Assembly: GCF_023091745.1 (NCBI RefSeq)
Contig: NC_068910.1
Location: 88,540,170 to 88,604,169 of the forward strand
From: Budorcas taxicolor
Lineage: Eukaryota > Chordata > Mammalia > Artiodactyla > Bovidae
Length of the DNA: 64,000 nt
Direction: 5' to 3'
Positions 33,852-46,487 of the stretch are shown piece by piece. The notes beneath the pieces are model-generated. The model searched no databases and had not been told where the DNA came from. It saw only the letters and a program-made list of their open reading frames with translations. The position numbers and the translations under genes are program-made. Positions within the stretch are counted from its first letter, which is position 1; each line of letters opens with the position of its first letter.

Positions 33852-34041
33852 TGAAAGTCATTCAGTCGTGTCCAACTCATTGCAACCCCATGGACTATAC
33901 AGTCCATGGAATTCTCCAGTCCAGAATACTGGAGTGAGTAACCATTCCCTTCTCTACAGGATCTTCCCAATCCAAGAATCAAACCCAGGCCTCCCACATA
34001 GCAGGCAGATTTTTACCAGCTAAGCCACCAGGGAAGCCCTA
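33852..34041 (-). mobile_element. Bov-tA SINE, palindrome subtype
   Basis: Reverse-strand copy ending at the head complement 'gccaccagggaagccc'. A near-perfect 22-bp palindrome lies at 33888-33909. A 9-bp TSD with one mismatch, 'tatctaaag' and 'tatctgaag', lies at 33843-33851 and 34042-34050. Confidence 0.94.
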
Positions 34042-34050
34042 TATCTGAAG

Positions 34051-36494
34051 GATATTTTATTAAGTTGTGTTGAATACTTTGGAAAATTTGGAGACGATAC
34101 AGTCAATGAATAATCACATTTCTCTAAGGAAAACAGAGTTTAAGCTCCGTCATCAGATCCTCCGCCCATCCCTTCTTTTATGAGTGAGATTTTCCTTGCT
34201 AATTTTATTAACGGTGCTGCTGAATACATTAATGGATTTTATGGGGCGATAACAATGATAATTTTGAGAGCACTACCTTTACCGTGTTAAGGAACTCACA
34301 ACCTCTGTTTGCTGCTTGTTCAGAACCTTTAAAATGCCTCTGCCCATGTTTTCAGAAGGACCAAGTGGGCTTTTTAAGATTATTATTATTCTTGTCCGTT
34401 CCTGAAAAAAAATGCTTGTTGAATGCTAAACCGTGTTACTGTTGGGCTAGTTTTGATATGGGGATTCAAACTAATTATTTCCCCATATCATTATTCTCTT
34501 CTTAGTCGTCAATAGCTTATCAGATGTTGATGTTATAGTTTGTGATATGCCTGGTATCAAATACCTCAGGACTCATATCTTGACTGTAGATCAGCTTAAA
34601 CTTTTGAACACAGCTAGTGTATTCCTAAGAGAGAGTATTATCAGTTTTTCCACATGACATAATATATATTATCATAATAAGAATGTAAATGCTCAGTGTC
34701 TACACTACTCATTGCTATATCTCAAGCAATGACTTTTAAACTTAAGTATACTGCAGTAACAATATACAAAGATTTTTTAAAATCCAGGTTATTAAAAAGA
34801 CAGTAATCTGTTTTCAAAAATGTTTGGAATGTAAATATACAGAAGTATGCTGTCATCTGAAAATTATGATATACGTATATTTATAAATTCTCATATTTTA
34901 AACACAGACGAATTTGCTTTACTTTGTATTTTTAAAGGATCTGAACTGAAGAAAAAATTTTATTTATGAATACAAAAAGAGTAATCTTGTTTGCCATGGA
35001 CAGTTGGGCTCCATTTATGCATAGCTGATGGCAGTAATTTACCACCTTTCTCTTATCCTGTAAAGACCCTGTAATTTTAACAAGGAAGACAACCACAGGT
35101 CTATCAAAAGAATGTTGCCCTCACATTTTTATTCAAATTGTGTTTATGTGGTGCACAGGTCAGTCAGAGGGCAAGAAGTTAATCGTTCAGATTTTTGAAT
35201 GCATGTTAATCTTTTCAAGCTCTGCAATGCCATGACCTTTTGAAAGGTACCAAAATGGAACCTTTCTGGCCTGGAACTATTAACTCATCTCCCAGGCACA
35301 CAGAGGTGGGAATATAACAGATTTAGTTACATAGTTCACATTTCTCCAGCCAGAGCTGTCATTTTTACAATAAGCCTAAGTAGATGAAATTAGCAATAAA
35401 TTATAGAACAGTGAAAAATACAGAAAAAGTGATAACCTTTCTTTATCTTCACAACATGAAAGTATCTATTTAATAGATCATGTTTTCTCACATGTTATTT
35501 TCAAAGAATGAAATATTGGCAGTGGGGTATTTTGCCTTTTACTTAGGCCTGAATATTTGCCTTGCAACTTTTTTTATGTTTATGTAGTAAAATGGATCAC
35601 ATATATAGGGTGATCATAATACTGTATTTCTGAGTTGGAGGATTTTGAGAATGAAAGGGAAAATGAGCTGCAAAATATTAAGTCAGGACCATTGGGGAAA
35701 TCATGATCACCCCAAGTAAGTTGAGACATTTACTGACCCTGATAATCAGCCACTGAAAGCCAAAATGGACTTGAAATTACCCAAATGTGGGAAGGCGGCA
35801 GAGACTCGACTCTAGTAAGTATTCATCCTTTTTGCTCTAATGAGATTCTGTTGCCTCAAGCTGTCTGAGAATGGTGCAGAGAAAAATTTCACATTGATTT
35901 CTGATATATTATTACACGTTCAATTCATGTAATATGATATTTTGTGAAATAAATTGCTTTTCTATTTTCATAGATCATAACTTTAATAGAAATAGTGTAT
36001 TGATATCGGAAAATATTTCGTACTAACTCAAAACTAAGATATGTCTGTACGCAGTTATTGGTATAATAATAGCCGCAGAATCCTGAAAATTTTCATTACT
36101 ATTTATCCACAGCATAGATAGTAGCTCTAAAATTCTGTGATTTTTGAATTCCAATTTTATGGCATCAAGTTTAATAAAGTGTCTATGTACTTAATCTGCA
36201 ATATAAGTAGACCACAGCATATCCCCATTTCTCCCCCTTCTGGAGTTTACATACAAAAGAAAATTTGTGTATTTGCACTTAAAATCTTCAGGTAGTGGAA
36301 GCTAAAAGGCCACACCTCCTAGTACTATGACATTGACGTTTGGAATCTCAATATATAAATCTGAGGGGGGATGCAAGCATTCAGTTCATAACTTTCTCCT
36401 AATGAAAAAAAGGAAATTATTTTTGCTGTTGTTTCTGGGAAATAAATGATGAAAGGTGTCTTTTTCCGACTATGTAGTGTTGATACATATTAGT
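34051..36494. other. Repeat-free stretch, candidate conserved non-coding DNA
   Basis: About 2.4 kb with no recognised mobile element, in a window where elements occur on average every 1-1.5 kb. The 34140-34500 part has several homeodomain-like words ('taattttatta', 'cattaatgg', 'aacaatgataatt'). No exon is evident. A 73-codon frame at 34284-34505 has no family resemblance. Confidence 0.4.
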
Positions 36495-36707
36495 ATGTGT
36501 GTGCTCAGTTGTGTCTGACTCTTTGAGACCATATAGACTGTAGCCAGCCAGGCTCCTCTGTCCATGGAATTTCCCAGAGAAGAATACTGGAGTGGGTAGC
36601 CATTCGCTATTCCAGGCGATCTTGCTGACCTGTGGATGGAACCAGAGTCTCTTACATCTCCCGCATTGCACACAGACCTTTACCACTAGCATCAGCTGGG
36701 AATCCCA
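36495..36707 (-). mobile_element. Bov-tA SINE, diverged
   Basis: Reverse-strand copy from 'gtgtgctcagttgtgtctga' to the head remnant 'agcatcagctgggaatccc'. No secure TSD. Two minus-strand frames (67 and 99 codons) are SINE-derived. Confidence 0.9.
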
Positions 36708-37053
36708 CCGATTCATATGTAAGTACTCTCTATGGTCTCCCCTAGTGGGTAATCAAATACAGTGGAGAAGGAATATTAACTATACCTTCAGACCATCCAG
36801 AAAAATGAATGGCAGCATCCACTTCCACGGTAGACACAGGACTATTGGTCTGTGTCTATCACCTGCTCCCCTCCCATTATCAAATGATTGAGAAAGTTTG
36901 ATCACCATCTACATGGGCTGTCTGTGACTACAAGTACACACAGGGAAAAATTAAATTTTCTTTTGAAGAAAATAGATTTCTTTGTCTACCAAGTTTCTAC
37001 AGGCAACGAATTGCCTGGGGTGGTATGGTGGGGCTTCTTAGAGGCAACGCCTT
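36708..37053. other. Unique DNA, no gene seen
   Basis: No repeat or exon recognised. The plus frame reaching 36891 starts inside the SINE. Confidence 0.5.
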
Positions 37054-37065
37054 TTCCTCTAAGTG

Positions 37066-37273
37066 TATCTGGTGGTTAGTCGCTCAAGCCTGTCCGCCTC
37101 TTTGCGATCTCATGGACTGTAGTTCACCAGCCTCCTCTGTCCACGGAGATTCTCCAGGAAAAGAATACTGGAGTGCTGTGCCCTCCTCTAGGGGATCTTC
37201 CTGGCCCAGGAATTGAACCGGAGTCTCCTGCATTGCAGGTGGATTCTTTACTGGCTGAACTACCATTGAAGCC
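37066..37273 (-). mobile_element. Bov-tA SINE
   Basis: Reverse-strand copy ('ggttagtcgctcaagcctgt' to 'aactaccattgaagcc'). A 12-bp TSD with one mismatch, 'ttcctctaagtg' and 'ttcctgtaagtg', lies at 37054-37065 and 37274-37285. Confidence 0.95.
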
Positions 37274-37285
37274 TTCCTGTAAGTG

Positions 37286-39354
37286 GATTCTGCATTGTGG
37301 CCAACTCAAGAGGACTTGACACTAGCAGACACAGTAGAAGGTTGGATACTAAGAGACTTTCCAAAACAATGAAGAAAAAGGTCTGAAGACCAATAGTTTC
37401 CCCAGAAACTTCCTAATCATATGTGCAGAGAGTACCTATTATTTGCCCAGCACAGAAATGTAATAAACAAGGGGTTTCTAAAATTGGACTCACTTGGGCT
37501 GTAATGAGAGCACAGGCAGAGCAGCAGGATGAAGTTCAGTGTGCGTTCCCCATCAGACCTCTGGTTCCAAGTACGTGCTGCCTGGGCCAGGGAATTCCTT
37601 AAGCCTCTTGCTCCTCAGGCTTGGAACAGAGCCTAGAGTCTCTGCTGTCTCTTTTCCTATTGCTCAAAACCCTCTATCTTGAGAAACTCCCAAGACAGCC
37701 TAATCAGAACTAAAAATTCACTAAAAAATGTAGATCAGTTAAAAAAAACTCATATGCTTTTCACTGAGGGTAATTTTATTATAAAAAAAGTAAAGCCAGA
37801 TAGAAAAGGCCAACACAAGTGGTTTTATTCATAAAATATTATTCTAATCATTAATATTTACAAAATGCATTGCAAATATCACCACAATGGAGGGAAGAAA
37901 GGAAGAGGGAAGGAATGGAGAGATGGAGAAAGTAAAAGAGAATGAAGGGAAGAGAGGAAGGAAAACAAAAAAGGGAAGAGAGCTCTGCATGATTTCAGTG
38001 TGATGATCAGATGAAACAATAGCCCAACTCTTCAGGAAGCTTTCAAAATATTTCACAGCAGCATACTGAAACTCCTCAGCAGGAAGTAAGTCACAAAGAC
38101 ACTAAAATGCAGCTACCTTAAAATAAATTTATTAAGCCGTTTATATCTTTACCATAGGAGAGAAAATGTCTAAATCAACTACCTTTAGGGAAATATATTA
38201 AACTAATTTGTTTTAACACCAACACAGCAGGGAAAACCAAAATAAAGCTGTGGCTAGCAAATAAACAAGCCCCACAGTGGGAAAAGAACTTAAGACAGGA
38301 AAAAGCAAAAACATTATATCGTTAAAAAGAGAAGAGAAGTAGTGGTGTCCTTGAAAATAGCTGCAGTTTTTATATTGTTTGAAAATTACATAACTGTGCT
38401 CTTAGGCAAAAATATTTATTCAGCATGTTGCTTTACTTACAAGCATTGTGTTCTGTGTCTGGGATTTTTGAACTCATATTCAATAGCTTTAATAAGCTAT
38501 TCTCTTCATGCCATCTCATATTTGGCCCATGCTACACTTATCTTATTTTGGAAATGTAAGTATACAAGTGTAATATCTCAGTTATTTTTAGGAAAGTATC
38601 TAAAGACAGTTTTCCCCTCTTAGTAATTGAAACTGAATTCACAGTTGCATTTAGTGTTGAGACTGAAAACTTCTGGAAGGGGTGGGGTCTCTTGTATATA
38701 CGAGGCTGCATTAAAACTGTGTCGGGATATATTGGCTTACATACACTTCAAAGATATTTGGCCAATAGGAGTACACACCTAATGCTAAACTACTAGAAAA
38801 ACTTTTTCCTTAAATTCTAAGTGGGTCACTTTCATTCACATCTATGTTTTTCTCGTCTTCAATTTTCTCATGTTTATTTTCAGGCATAGAAAAGAGTTCA
38901 TATTACTGTTCTTAAGTATGCTGTTTATATTTATTTAGGATAAATTCTGGTAGTATTTCTGGCATTCCATCTATCAAATTATTAGGTACAGAAGCAGGAT
39001 TATTTTTAACTCTATTAAATATATTGTAAATCATTTCATCATCAGCCCTCTCTTTATAATTATTCCTAATAGTTTTGTTTTTGATTGGTCATCTGTTATC
39101 TAACAAATTTTATAATGCTTCTAAATATATGGATCCCTAGATGCTGTGTTCAACTAAATGATGTAAATACATGCCAGGATTTTTGGGAGAAATCTGAAAC
39201 TAACTAGGTTGTCATCACATCATGTAGAAGTGGTCTCTATGCTTAGCCAGAATTTAGTGGTTCCACATAATGCTGTTATGATGTATATGTAATATAGATG
39301 TCAGTTATTAAGGGGCTTGATATAGATGTAAATCCCTGAATGTGTGATGGCTGA
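37286..39354. other. Mostly unique DNA, no gene seen
   Basis: Holds the purine tract at 37885-37981 and an AAGCTATT inverted repeat at 38482-38501. A 93-codon hydrophobic plus frame at 38342-38623 has no family resemblance. Confidence 0.5.
37885..37981. repeat. Purine-rich GGAA/GGGAAGA tract
   Basis: Nearly pure A/G on the plus strand for about 95 bases ('gagggaagaaaggaagaggg'). Imperfect microsatellite. Confidence 0.85.
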
Positions 39355-39731
39355 TATATTGGTTCAGGCTGCTCTAACAAAGTACCTAGCCTCGCTTGCT
39401 CATAAACAATGAGACTTATTCTCCCAGGTTTGGCATTTCAAAGTGTGAGATGAGGATGCCAGCATGATCAAGTTCAGCTGAGGGCCTTCTCCCAGGCTGT
39501 GGACTGCCAGCTTCTCAATGTGTGCTCACATGGTAGGAAGCTGAGAGAGAAAGTGAAGTCTCTCTCCTGACTCTTATAAGGGCACTAACCCCATGCATAA
39601 GGTCTCCACCCTCGTGACCTCATCTAATTCTAATCACCTCTGGAAGACTCCACTTCCTACTACTATCACACTGGGGGGTAGGATTTCAACTAATGAATAG
39701 GGAGGGAACACAAACAGTCAGATCATAGCAG
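39355..39731 (-). mobile_element. MLT1-type solo LTR (ERVL-MaLR)
   Basis: Reverse-complement LTR: 'ttggttcaggctgctctaac', 'cttataagggcactaacccc', 'ctccaccctcgtgacctcat' and 'ggatttcaactaatgaatag'. Non-coding. Confidence 0.85.
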
Positions 39732-39816
39732 CCTATGCAATGACAGATTATTGCTTAGGTCTTCTCTACATGATGAATATTCATCTTTAATTTCTTACCT
39801 GATAAATTAAACACTG

Positions 39817-40029
39817 TGCTGTGTGTGTGCTGTGCTTAGTTGCTCAGTTGTGTCTGACTCTTTGCAACCCCATGCAGATCGCCAGGCTCCTCTGTCCATG
39901 GGATTCTCCAAGCAAGAATACTGGAGTGGGTTGCCATGGCCTCCTCCAAGGGATGTTCCCAATCCAGGGATCAAACCCAGGTCTCCCACATCATTGACAG
40001 ATTCTTTACCATATGAGCCACCAGGGAAG
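39817..40029 (-). mobile_element. Bov-tA SINE
   Basis: Reverse-strand copy with a (GT)-rich tail on the left and head complement 'gagccaccagggaag' at the right. A short deletion removes part of the 'gactgtagcc' block near 39873. Confidence 0.93.
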
Positions 40030-42449
40030 AATGTTTTAGAAATTCAGAAGTTTCTAGAGCCTAGAAACTTATGGGATGCATATTCAAGATATGCTATAAC
40101 ACCTGCATAATGTTGTACTGAGAACCTGATAATCAAACAGGATGTTGAGGAAAATGGCACTTGTTTGTAAAGTATAAAATATAATTACTCTATGTAACTT
40201 CTATCAATTAAGGTAACCCCTTGTTACTGAATTAGTTTGGCTCAGGCTAGGTTTTTACACAAAGTCAATTATATGGAAAACAATATCAGTTTTCAGAGAT
40301 TTTGAATTTGGAGAATGTGGACAATGGATTGTGTACATTTACTAACTCTGATGTGCTTGCAAGGAAAAAGGGATTACTTATTAAATACTTGTAATTCAGT
40401 AATAGTTTAAGGAAATTTCCCTTTAGTATGTCATGTAACTCTCAAGTCAATCCTGAGATGCATGGGTCATTACATCTGAATAAGTTATTCATCTCAAAAG
40501 TGGGTGACCCCCTTGAAAACCAAGTTCAAGTCCTAAATTATTTTCATGTGCCATTTAAAGCTACCCCATGCCATTGAGAATACTTCCATTTGGTTGTATT
40601 CCTTTTATGTTTATTAGAGACCCAAAGCAGCATGAAGTGTCCAATAAATACTCAGTAAATATCAACTGTTCATCAACTAGCTACAGCCATTAGGCAGTTC
40701 TGGGCTTTTATAGAGTCATTTGTCCCTGTTTACACAGGGTCAGTAAGCCAGTCTTTTGAATAACAAAGTTTTTAAAAGTGTCAGTGTTCACAAACTGCTA
40801 ATATGGCTGAAGTATGCATAAAATGTAGCGGAGAAGTCACACAAAAGAGCCTAGTCCAGATATGCTTAAGTAACTTATACATAAACTTGACAGGACATAC
40901 ACAAAAATAACAAATGACTTTTGTATATCTAGAGCCCTTCAAAATAAAACAGTTATTAAAGATACTAACAATGAGGAAACATATTAACTATATAAAGGAT
41001 TTTTAGATGTATATGATTTTGAAATTCTTTTGTTGACTTCTGACTTGTGCATTTTTAGTAAATTTTTACCTTGAATCTTGTATTTACTGCTTTTCACCTC
41101 AACTTTTCTATTCACTAAGCTTTTTTAGAGCTCCCTCTACTGTTCAAATATGAGCATGCTCATTGAAAATTTACTAAGGTAAGCAAGGTAATCTGATTTC
41201 GATACACAACTTGCTGAAGATATATTTATAATCTGAGTAAGAAAACTCTCTTCAGTCAAAAAGATGAATGCTCCTCTGTGTCAGTTTAAAGTCACTTGTA
41301 TTATTTTTAAGCAATGCTCCTCAAATAATAAAAATTGATGTGTAGTAGAATATATACATTTCAAAAATTTTATCTGTCACCACTTTATCTGTAAACATCA
41401 CAATTTCTTAATCAATCCATCTATGACAAAAATGGCATATGATAATAAGAAACATTGTAAAGTTTACATAGTGTAAATTAAAGAAAGCTGAAAATATTAT
41501 TGCTTCATAACTCTAGAAGGTGAGCATAAATATCATGTTTGCATAAATGATGTAAAATTATGTAAGGTCTTTTCATCTTTAAAATGTTTGAAGATTCACA
41601 ACTTATGATTAAGTTAAATAAATGTTAAATATTATCTAGGATTAGGAAAAAGAAACCCAGAAATACTAACACAGCATTAAATTAACCAAATAAAATATTC
41701 TCAAAGCTCTTGGTCAAGTTAGATGTTATAAGACACAGTTTCCCTATCAGAATTAGCATAGTGAGTGAGAAGATTTCCTACTTTTGAGGCAATGGGTAAA
41801 TTTCAGAATGTTCCTTACTTAAAATGATATGTAAAATTTTGTTGATTGTGATTAAATCACAATCAATAAAATATGAAGAGTCATAAAATATCTTTTCAAT
41901 AAAATACCAAGAATATCTGTTGTAGTAAGAAGCCAAGAAACAAAATGATAATTCTGTGAGATAAAATTATCTCATGGTGTAAAGCCCCAATTAAGATAAT
42001 GGTAGTTCATCAGTTCAATAACTCAAAAGATGAAGTACAACAAGATAAAGCTTCATTGTTAAGAATATACATTAGTTACGTATTTCTCCAGTGAACTCAT
42101 ATTTAACATTACATAATTAATTAGTCAGGAAATGCCAGAAAACTTTAAGTGAAATTATATTAACCTGTAGAGAGAAAAAGTAATTTATAAATTATACCTC
42201 CATTTTTTGGAATAGAAAAAATCTTTTTTTTTCATATTGCAGAAAGTTCGTATTTTTTAAATCATCAGTGAGTCTCATTTATATACACTATAGAGTTTCA
42301 AAATCCTAGAGACAGAGTTATATCCTCCAAAATAGAGTCATAGAAATGTTACAGATCTTAAGAAGTGCTATTGCAGACTCAATGTTTGATAATATGTTTT
42401 CTATATATTTAATCAAAAGAAAAGAGAAGGATTTCAGATGTGTGCCAAC
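40030..42449. other. Long repeat-poor stretch with a 25-bp palindrome
   Basis: About 2.4 kb, AT-rich, with no assigned mobile element and no frame of note. A near-perfect palindrome lies at 41842-41866. Confidence 0.5.
41842..41866. repeat. Inverted repeat, 12-bp perfect arms
   Basis: Arms 'ttgattgtgatt' and 'aatcacaatcaa' are separated by a single A. It is not part of any repeat I recognise. Confidence 0.95.
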
Positions 42450-42715
42450 TATTTATTGAACAAATGCTTATATAGTACTTACTAGGTGCCAAATATTGCT
42501 TCAAACATTGTGTAAATACACATATAAGCTTATTGAAGCCTCATAACAGGTAAGTACTCTTGTTATCCTCAATTCACAGATAAGGATATTAAAGCATGAA
42601 GAAGTTAAAAAAAAAAAAGTCACAACTAGAAACTAGGAAAGCTGGTATTTAAACTGGGATATTTAAATCAGAGTATGTGCTCTTAACTCCTCTTTCATGC
42701 TCACATCTCATTATC
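42450..42715 (-). mobile_element. MIR SINE, nearly full length
   Basis: Reverse-complement MIR along its whole length: 'ttactaggtgccaaatattg', 'cattgtgtaaatacacatat', 'aattcacagataaggatatt', and 'gtatgtgctcttaactcctc'. A poly-A interruption lies at about 42608-42619. Confidence 0.78.
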
Positions 42716-42910
42716 CCTTCCTGAGAAAAGGTGGATTTTCATGAAATCATGAGGTTGGAATTAGATTAGAGTAAATTAAAGGTTTTGGTCCTGGTGGTAA
42801 CTGGAGGAAGGTAAGAACTATGTTATTTTTTATCCTCCACATTTTGGTCAAAACTCTATTTATTTGCACAGTGTGCTTAAATAATACCCAGAGAGGTTAA
42901 TATGATGTCC

Positions 42911-43372
42911 TTTTTTAAAAAAGTTGAAGTATAGTTGTTGTATTGGATGCAACGCGATGTTAGTTTCAGGTGTATAGCAAAGTAATTTGTACATATATAT
43001 ATATGAATGAATATTTATATATATATTCTTTTTCAGATTATTTTTCCTTATAATTGTTACAAAATATTGAGTATATTTCCCTGTGCAACATAGTAAACTC
43101 TTGTTGGTTACCTATTTTAGGCATAATAGTGTGTACCTGTTCATCCCAAACTCCCAATTTATCCCCATCCTCCCTTTCCCCTTTAGTAACCATGAGTTTG
43201 TTTTTTATGTCCATGGGTCTATTTCGGTTTTGTATATAAGTTCATTGTATGTTGGTTTTTTTTTGGTTTCAAATATAAGTAATATCATATATTTGTCTTT
43301 TTCTGTCTGACTTCATTTAGTTTGCTAATCTCTAGGTCCATTCATGTTGCTGAAGATGTCATTTTAGGATCA
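42911..43372 (-). mobile_element. L1 LINE, 3' UTR fragment
   Basis: Plus strand starts with the complement of the A tail (TTTTTT), then 'gttagtttcaggtgtatagc', 'catgagtttgttttttatgt' and 'aggtccattcatgttgctga', the reverse complement of the artiodactyl L1 3' end. 'gatgtccttttt' and 'gatgtcatttta' at the two edges may be a TSD, but the right one overlaps L1 consensus. Confidence 0.92.
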
Positions 43373-43984
43373 ATATACAAGCAGTATCTTATGATATTTG
43401 TTTTAAAAGTTGATAGCAGTCCTCTCTCTGTCTGCCTATTGGTATCCTCATGCAGAAATAAATACTTAGCATCTTTAAAGAATGAATAAACCTCTAAAGG
43501 GGATTGCAAAATGTTGTGCATAAGCACAGATATGCACATTTTAGGAGAAGAACTACCATAACTTTCTTAGTCACAGATTAATATATGATCCCCAAATGGT
43601 TAAGAACCACAGAAACCAAGTTTCAGCTCCTTCAGGGGAGATTGCAAGCAGCATCTCCCTCCCTTCTGTAGCTTTTGTCTGTCTTGTCTTCAGGACACAC
43701 TGAAGTGTGTGATTGAACAACACTACACAGTCTTAGAAGGCTGAATCCTAGCTACTTTCCTGGGTCTTAAAGCATTGACTCCATCTCCCTCCCTTACTCC
43801 TTCCCACCTTGGTCTCTTCATTTGTTTAGTGGAAATCTATCCAACAATCTTACATTTTTGTTTTCTTTTTTTTTTTGGATGGGGCTGTTTTGTTCAAGTA
43901 TTGAATTAATTAGTTTAGCACTTAGATATTGCCCGGAACAGGATAAATATAAATTGTTAATCCTTTTTATGTAGTTCAAAGCCT
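43373..43984. other. Unique DNA, no gene seen
   Basis: No assigned repeat. A C/T-rich patch near 43780-43812. Confidence 0.5.
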
Positions 43985-44126
43985 ATGGTTTTGAAATCAA
44001 ATAAATCAGGATTTAAGAGTTCAGTTTTGTTTTTTTCCTGGTAGCAGTCATGTAATGTGAGCTTTGCCAAATATCGCTAAGACTCAGTTTCCTTTACAAA
44101 CTGGGTATGATAAAGCTATTTAACTG
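43985..44126 (+). mobile_element. MIR SINE fragment
   Basis: 'gctaagactcagtttccttt' followed by 'acaaactgggtatgataaag' matches the 'cctcagtttcctcatctg' part of MIR, preceded by diverged core text. Cut off by the Bov-tA SINE. Confidence 0.55.
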
Positions 44127-44335
44127 AGTGCGTGCTTGCTAAGTCATTTCAGTCGTGTGTGACTCTTTGCGACCCTATGGACGGTAGCCTGCCAGGCTCC
44201 TCAGTCCAGGGGATTCTCCAGGCAAGAATACTGGAGTAGATCACCATGTCCTCCTTCCAGAGGTCAAACTCACGTCTCTTATGTCTCCTGCATTGGCAGG
44301 CAGGTTCTTTACTACTAGTGACACCTGGGAAGCCC
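44127..44335 (-). mobile_element. Bov-tA SINE
   Basis: Reverse-strand copy of the 'gcgctagtggtaaag' head subtype (complement 'actagtgacacctgggaagc' at the right). Some 10-15 bases of the central 'aggggatcttcccgaccca' block are missing near 44258. Confidence 0.93.
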
Positions 44336-44512
44336 AAGAGGGTACTGTTGACAAATCAATTTTAAAAGTATCTAGAAGTGCCTTTTTGAAGTTTTATCAG
44401 AGCATTGTCAAACTCCATCTGAGAGTCAGCTGGAGTCCTAGAGAATTGTGTGTTTGACTCACTATTGGTTAGAGCTAGACTGTTAAGTTAGATGTTAACT
44501 CTTAGAAGATTG

Positions 44513-44725
44513 GGCTTCCCTGGTGGCTCAGATGGTAAAGCGTCTGTCTGCAATGCAGGAGACCTGGGTTCAATCCCTGGGTTGGGAAGATCCCCTGGAG
44601 AATGGCAGCCCCCGCCAGTATTCTTGCCTGGGAAATCCCTTGGATGGTGGAGCCTGGTAGGCTACTGTCCATGGGGTCGCAAAGAGTCAGACACGACTGA
44701 GCTACTTCACTTCACTTCTTCACTT
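44513..44725 (+). mobile_element. Bov-tA SINE, well preserved
   Basis: Head 'ggcttccctggtggctcaga' with an A-box-like 'tggctcagatgg' and B-box 'ggttcaatccc', the internal promoter of RNA polymerase III. Tail 'gagctacttcacttcacttc'. A 12-bp TSD with two mismatches lies at 44501-44512 and 44726-44737. A 104-codon frame over it is SINE-derived. Confidence 0.95.
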
Positions 44726-44737
44726 CTTCGAAGACTG

Positions 44738-46487
44738 ATCAGTAACCCATACTTTCTGTCCACTGGGAAAGATAATCCTAAAGATTGCATGTGTATTATC
44801 TTGTAGGATGTTAACCAACTTTGTATCTATTTTGCTAAATTACTCCTGAGATTATTTTTACCCACTGATTTTATGTTAAGCAGCCTATTTTAACTTTGTA
44901 TACTTTAATAAAAACAACCAAGTAAGTGCTTTAAAAGTTGCTTGATAACTTAATTCCTAAGCACGTTTTGCAATAATCCACCGCATGGAGATACTCTTGT
45001 TCTCTTCACACACAAAATGCCCCTTTTAAGTTTTTCTTCTTCTTATCCCAACCATCCTCCTTGGCCTAGTTTTAAATACCTTCTGCTTTAGGAAGTCTTA
45101 ACTACCACCACAAATCAGAAGTAACTGTGCCCCTATAGCATTTTCTTTGTCATTAAAATTAATCATGGTTGTTGGTTGATGAAACTTGATGAACTGGAGA
45201 GTGTTTCAGAGAAGAGACTATGTTGTACTTATCTTCATACACACCATCCCCCACATTGTGCTTTCCCTACCAAGTGTAGAACAATAAATATTTGTTTATT
45301 AGAATTAGGCTTGAAAAGAAATGAAATGAATCAATTAAACATTAAAATAACAAGATTATTCAGACTAGGGGGATGCATGCTATAATAAAATCAGGGAGTT
45401 AAGCAACAAACACAGAGAGTGAAAAAGTACAGAAGTTCTTTTACTATGCAATCATATAGACTTATAAAGCCCAATTACTGATAGTAAAATAATACGAAAG
45501 AGAACATAGAAAGTAAATTCCTTCTGGAGACTGTTCTCTTTACAGAGCCTACAGTTTCTAATTGCATGAAAACTCAAAGATGTTAGCAAGTCTGCTTTTA
45601 TTATCTAAAAAGCATTCGCTTTATAGCTTCACATTATAGAATAATATAAAGAAATCATTTTAATATTGATTGCTTTATCTTTATCTTTACTGGCAGTCTA
45701 ATATGTGATAAGTCACATCCCTGATGCACACTATTTTTTTGCTGTAAAATTAAAACCTACCTCCTTTATATCACAGAAAAGCATTATGAATATGAGCTGT
45801 GCTAAATCTCCTTGGGCTTCAAGGAGAAATAAATTATACACACCTGTGTAACAGACTATGTCTTCTGAAACTTTAATATGTGTATGGATCTCCAGGGAAT
45901 CTTGTTACCATGCAGATTCAAATTTAGACAGGGATTCTGTATTTCTCACCATAATTTGAGGAGCAAGGGGTTTAAAAAAATTTAATACCCGAACTTCTTG
46001 GAAGTCAGTTTTATTCTAACCTTTCAAAATTTGGGATTGTAATTCTATAAATTTGTTAGAGTGGTAGAAAAATATCTTTGCATCTCTTTTTCAGTGAAAA
46101 TGAAAGAAAAAGAATACTTATCAAACAAATATTAGCCCTTTTCCTGATATTTCATGAAAACCTTTAAAGTTCAACATTTTTAATTGATTTTATCTTTAGT
46201 TATTTTAATTTTGCTCATTTCTTTACATCTTCAATATGCAGTGTCATTTTAAATGGGAGAAAATCATTTTAAAATGGGAAATTGTTAGAGGTAAATCCGA
46301 ATATTTGTTTCTCTCCTAATTCTATAAAATAATTTTTATCTAATTGAAAAATATCTCTAGTCAGTGAACAGTGCTTTATTATTCAGCACTCAAAATGATG
46401 TGTGTAAGTTCCATAATGATATTCAAACAATTGACCATGTATTTTCATACTACCCTGTGATAACCATGGTAATTAAATTGTTTTGAC
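44738..46487. other. Repeat-poor DNA, no gene seen
   Basis: About 1.75 kb without assigned repeats. A 69-codon frame at 45176-45385 has no family resemblance. Confidence 0.5.

Noticed and set aside
36495..36735. Possible TSD 'catattagtatg' and 'catatgtaagta' around the SINE
   Set aside because: Too many mismatches to trust as a duplication.
44513..44600. tRNA gene suggested by A-box and B-box motifs
   Set aside because: The motifs belong to the tRNA-derived head of Bov-tA. There is no cloverleaf with matched acceptor stem, and the text continues into the SINE body.
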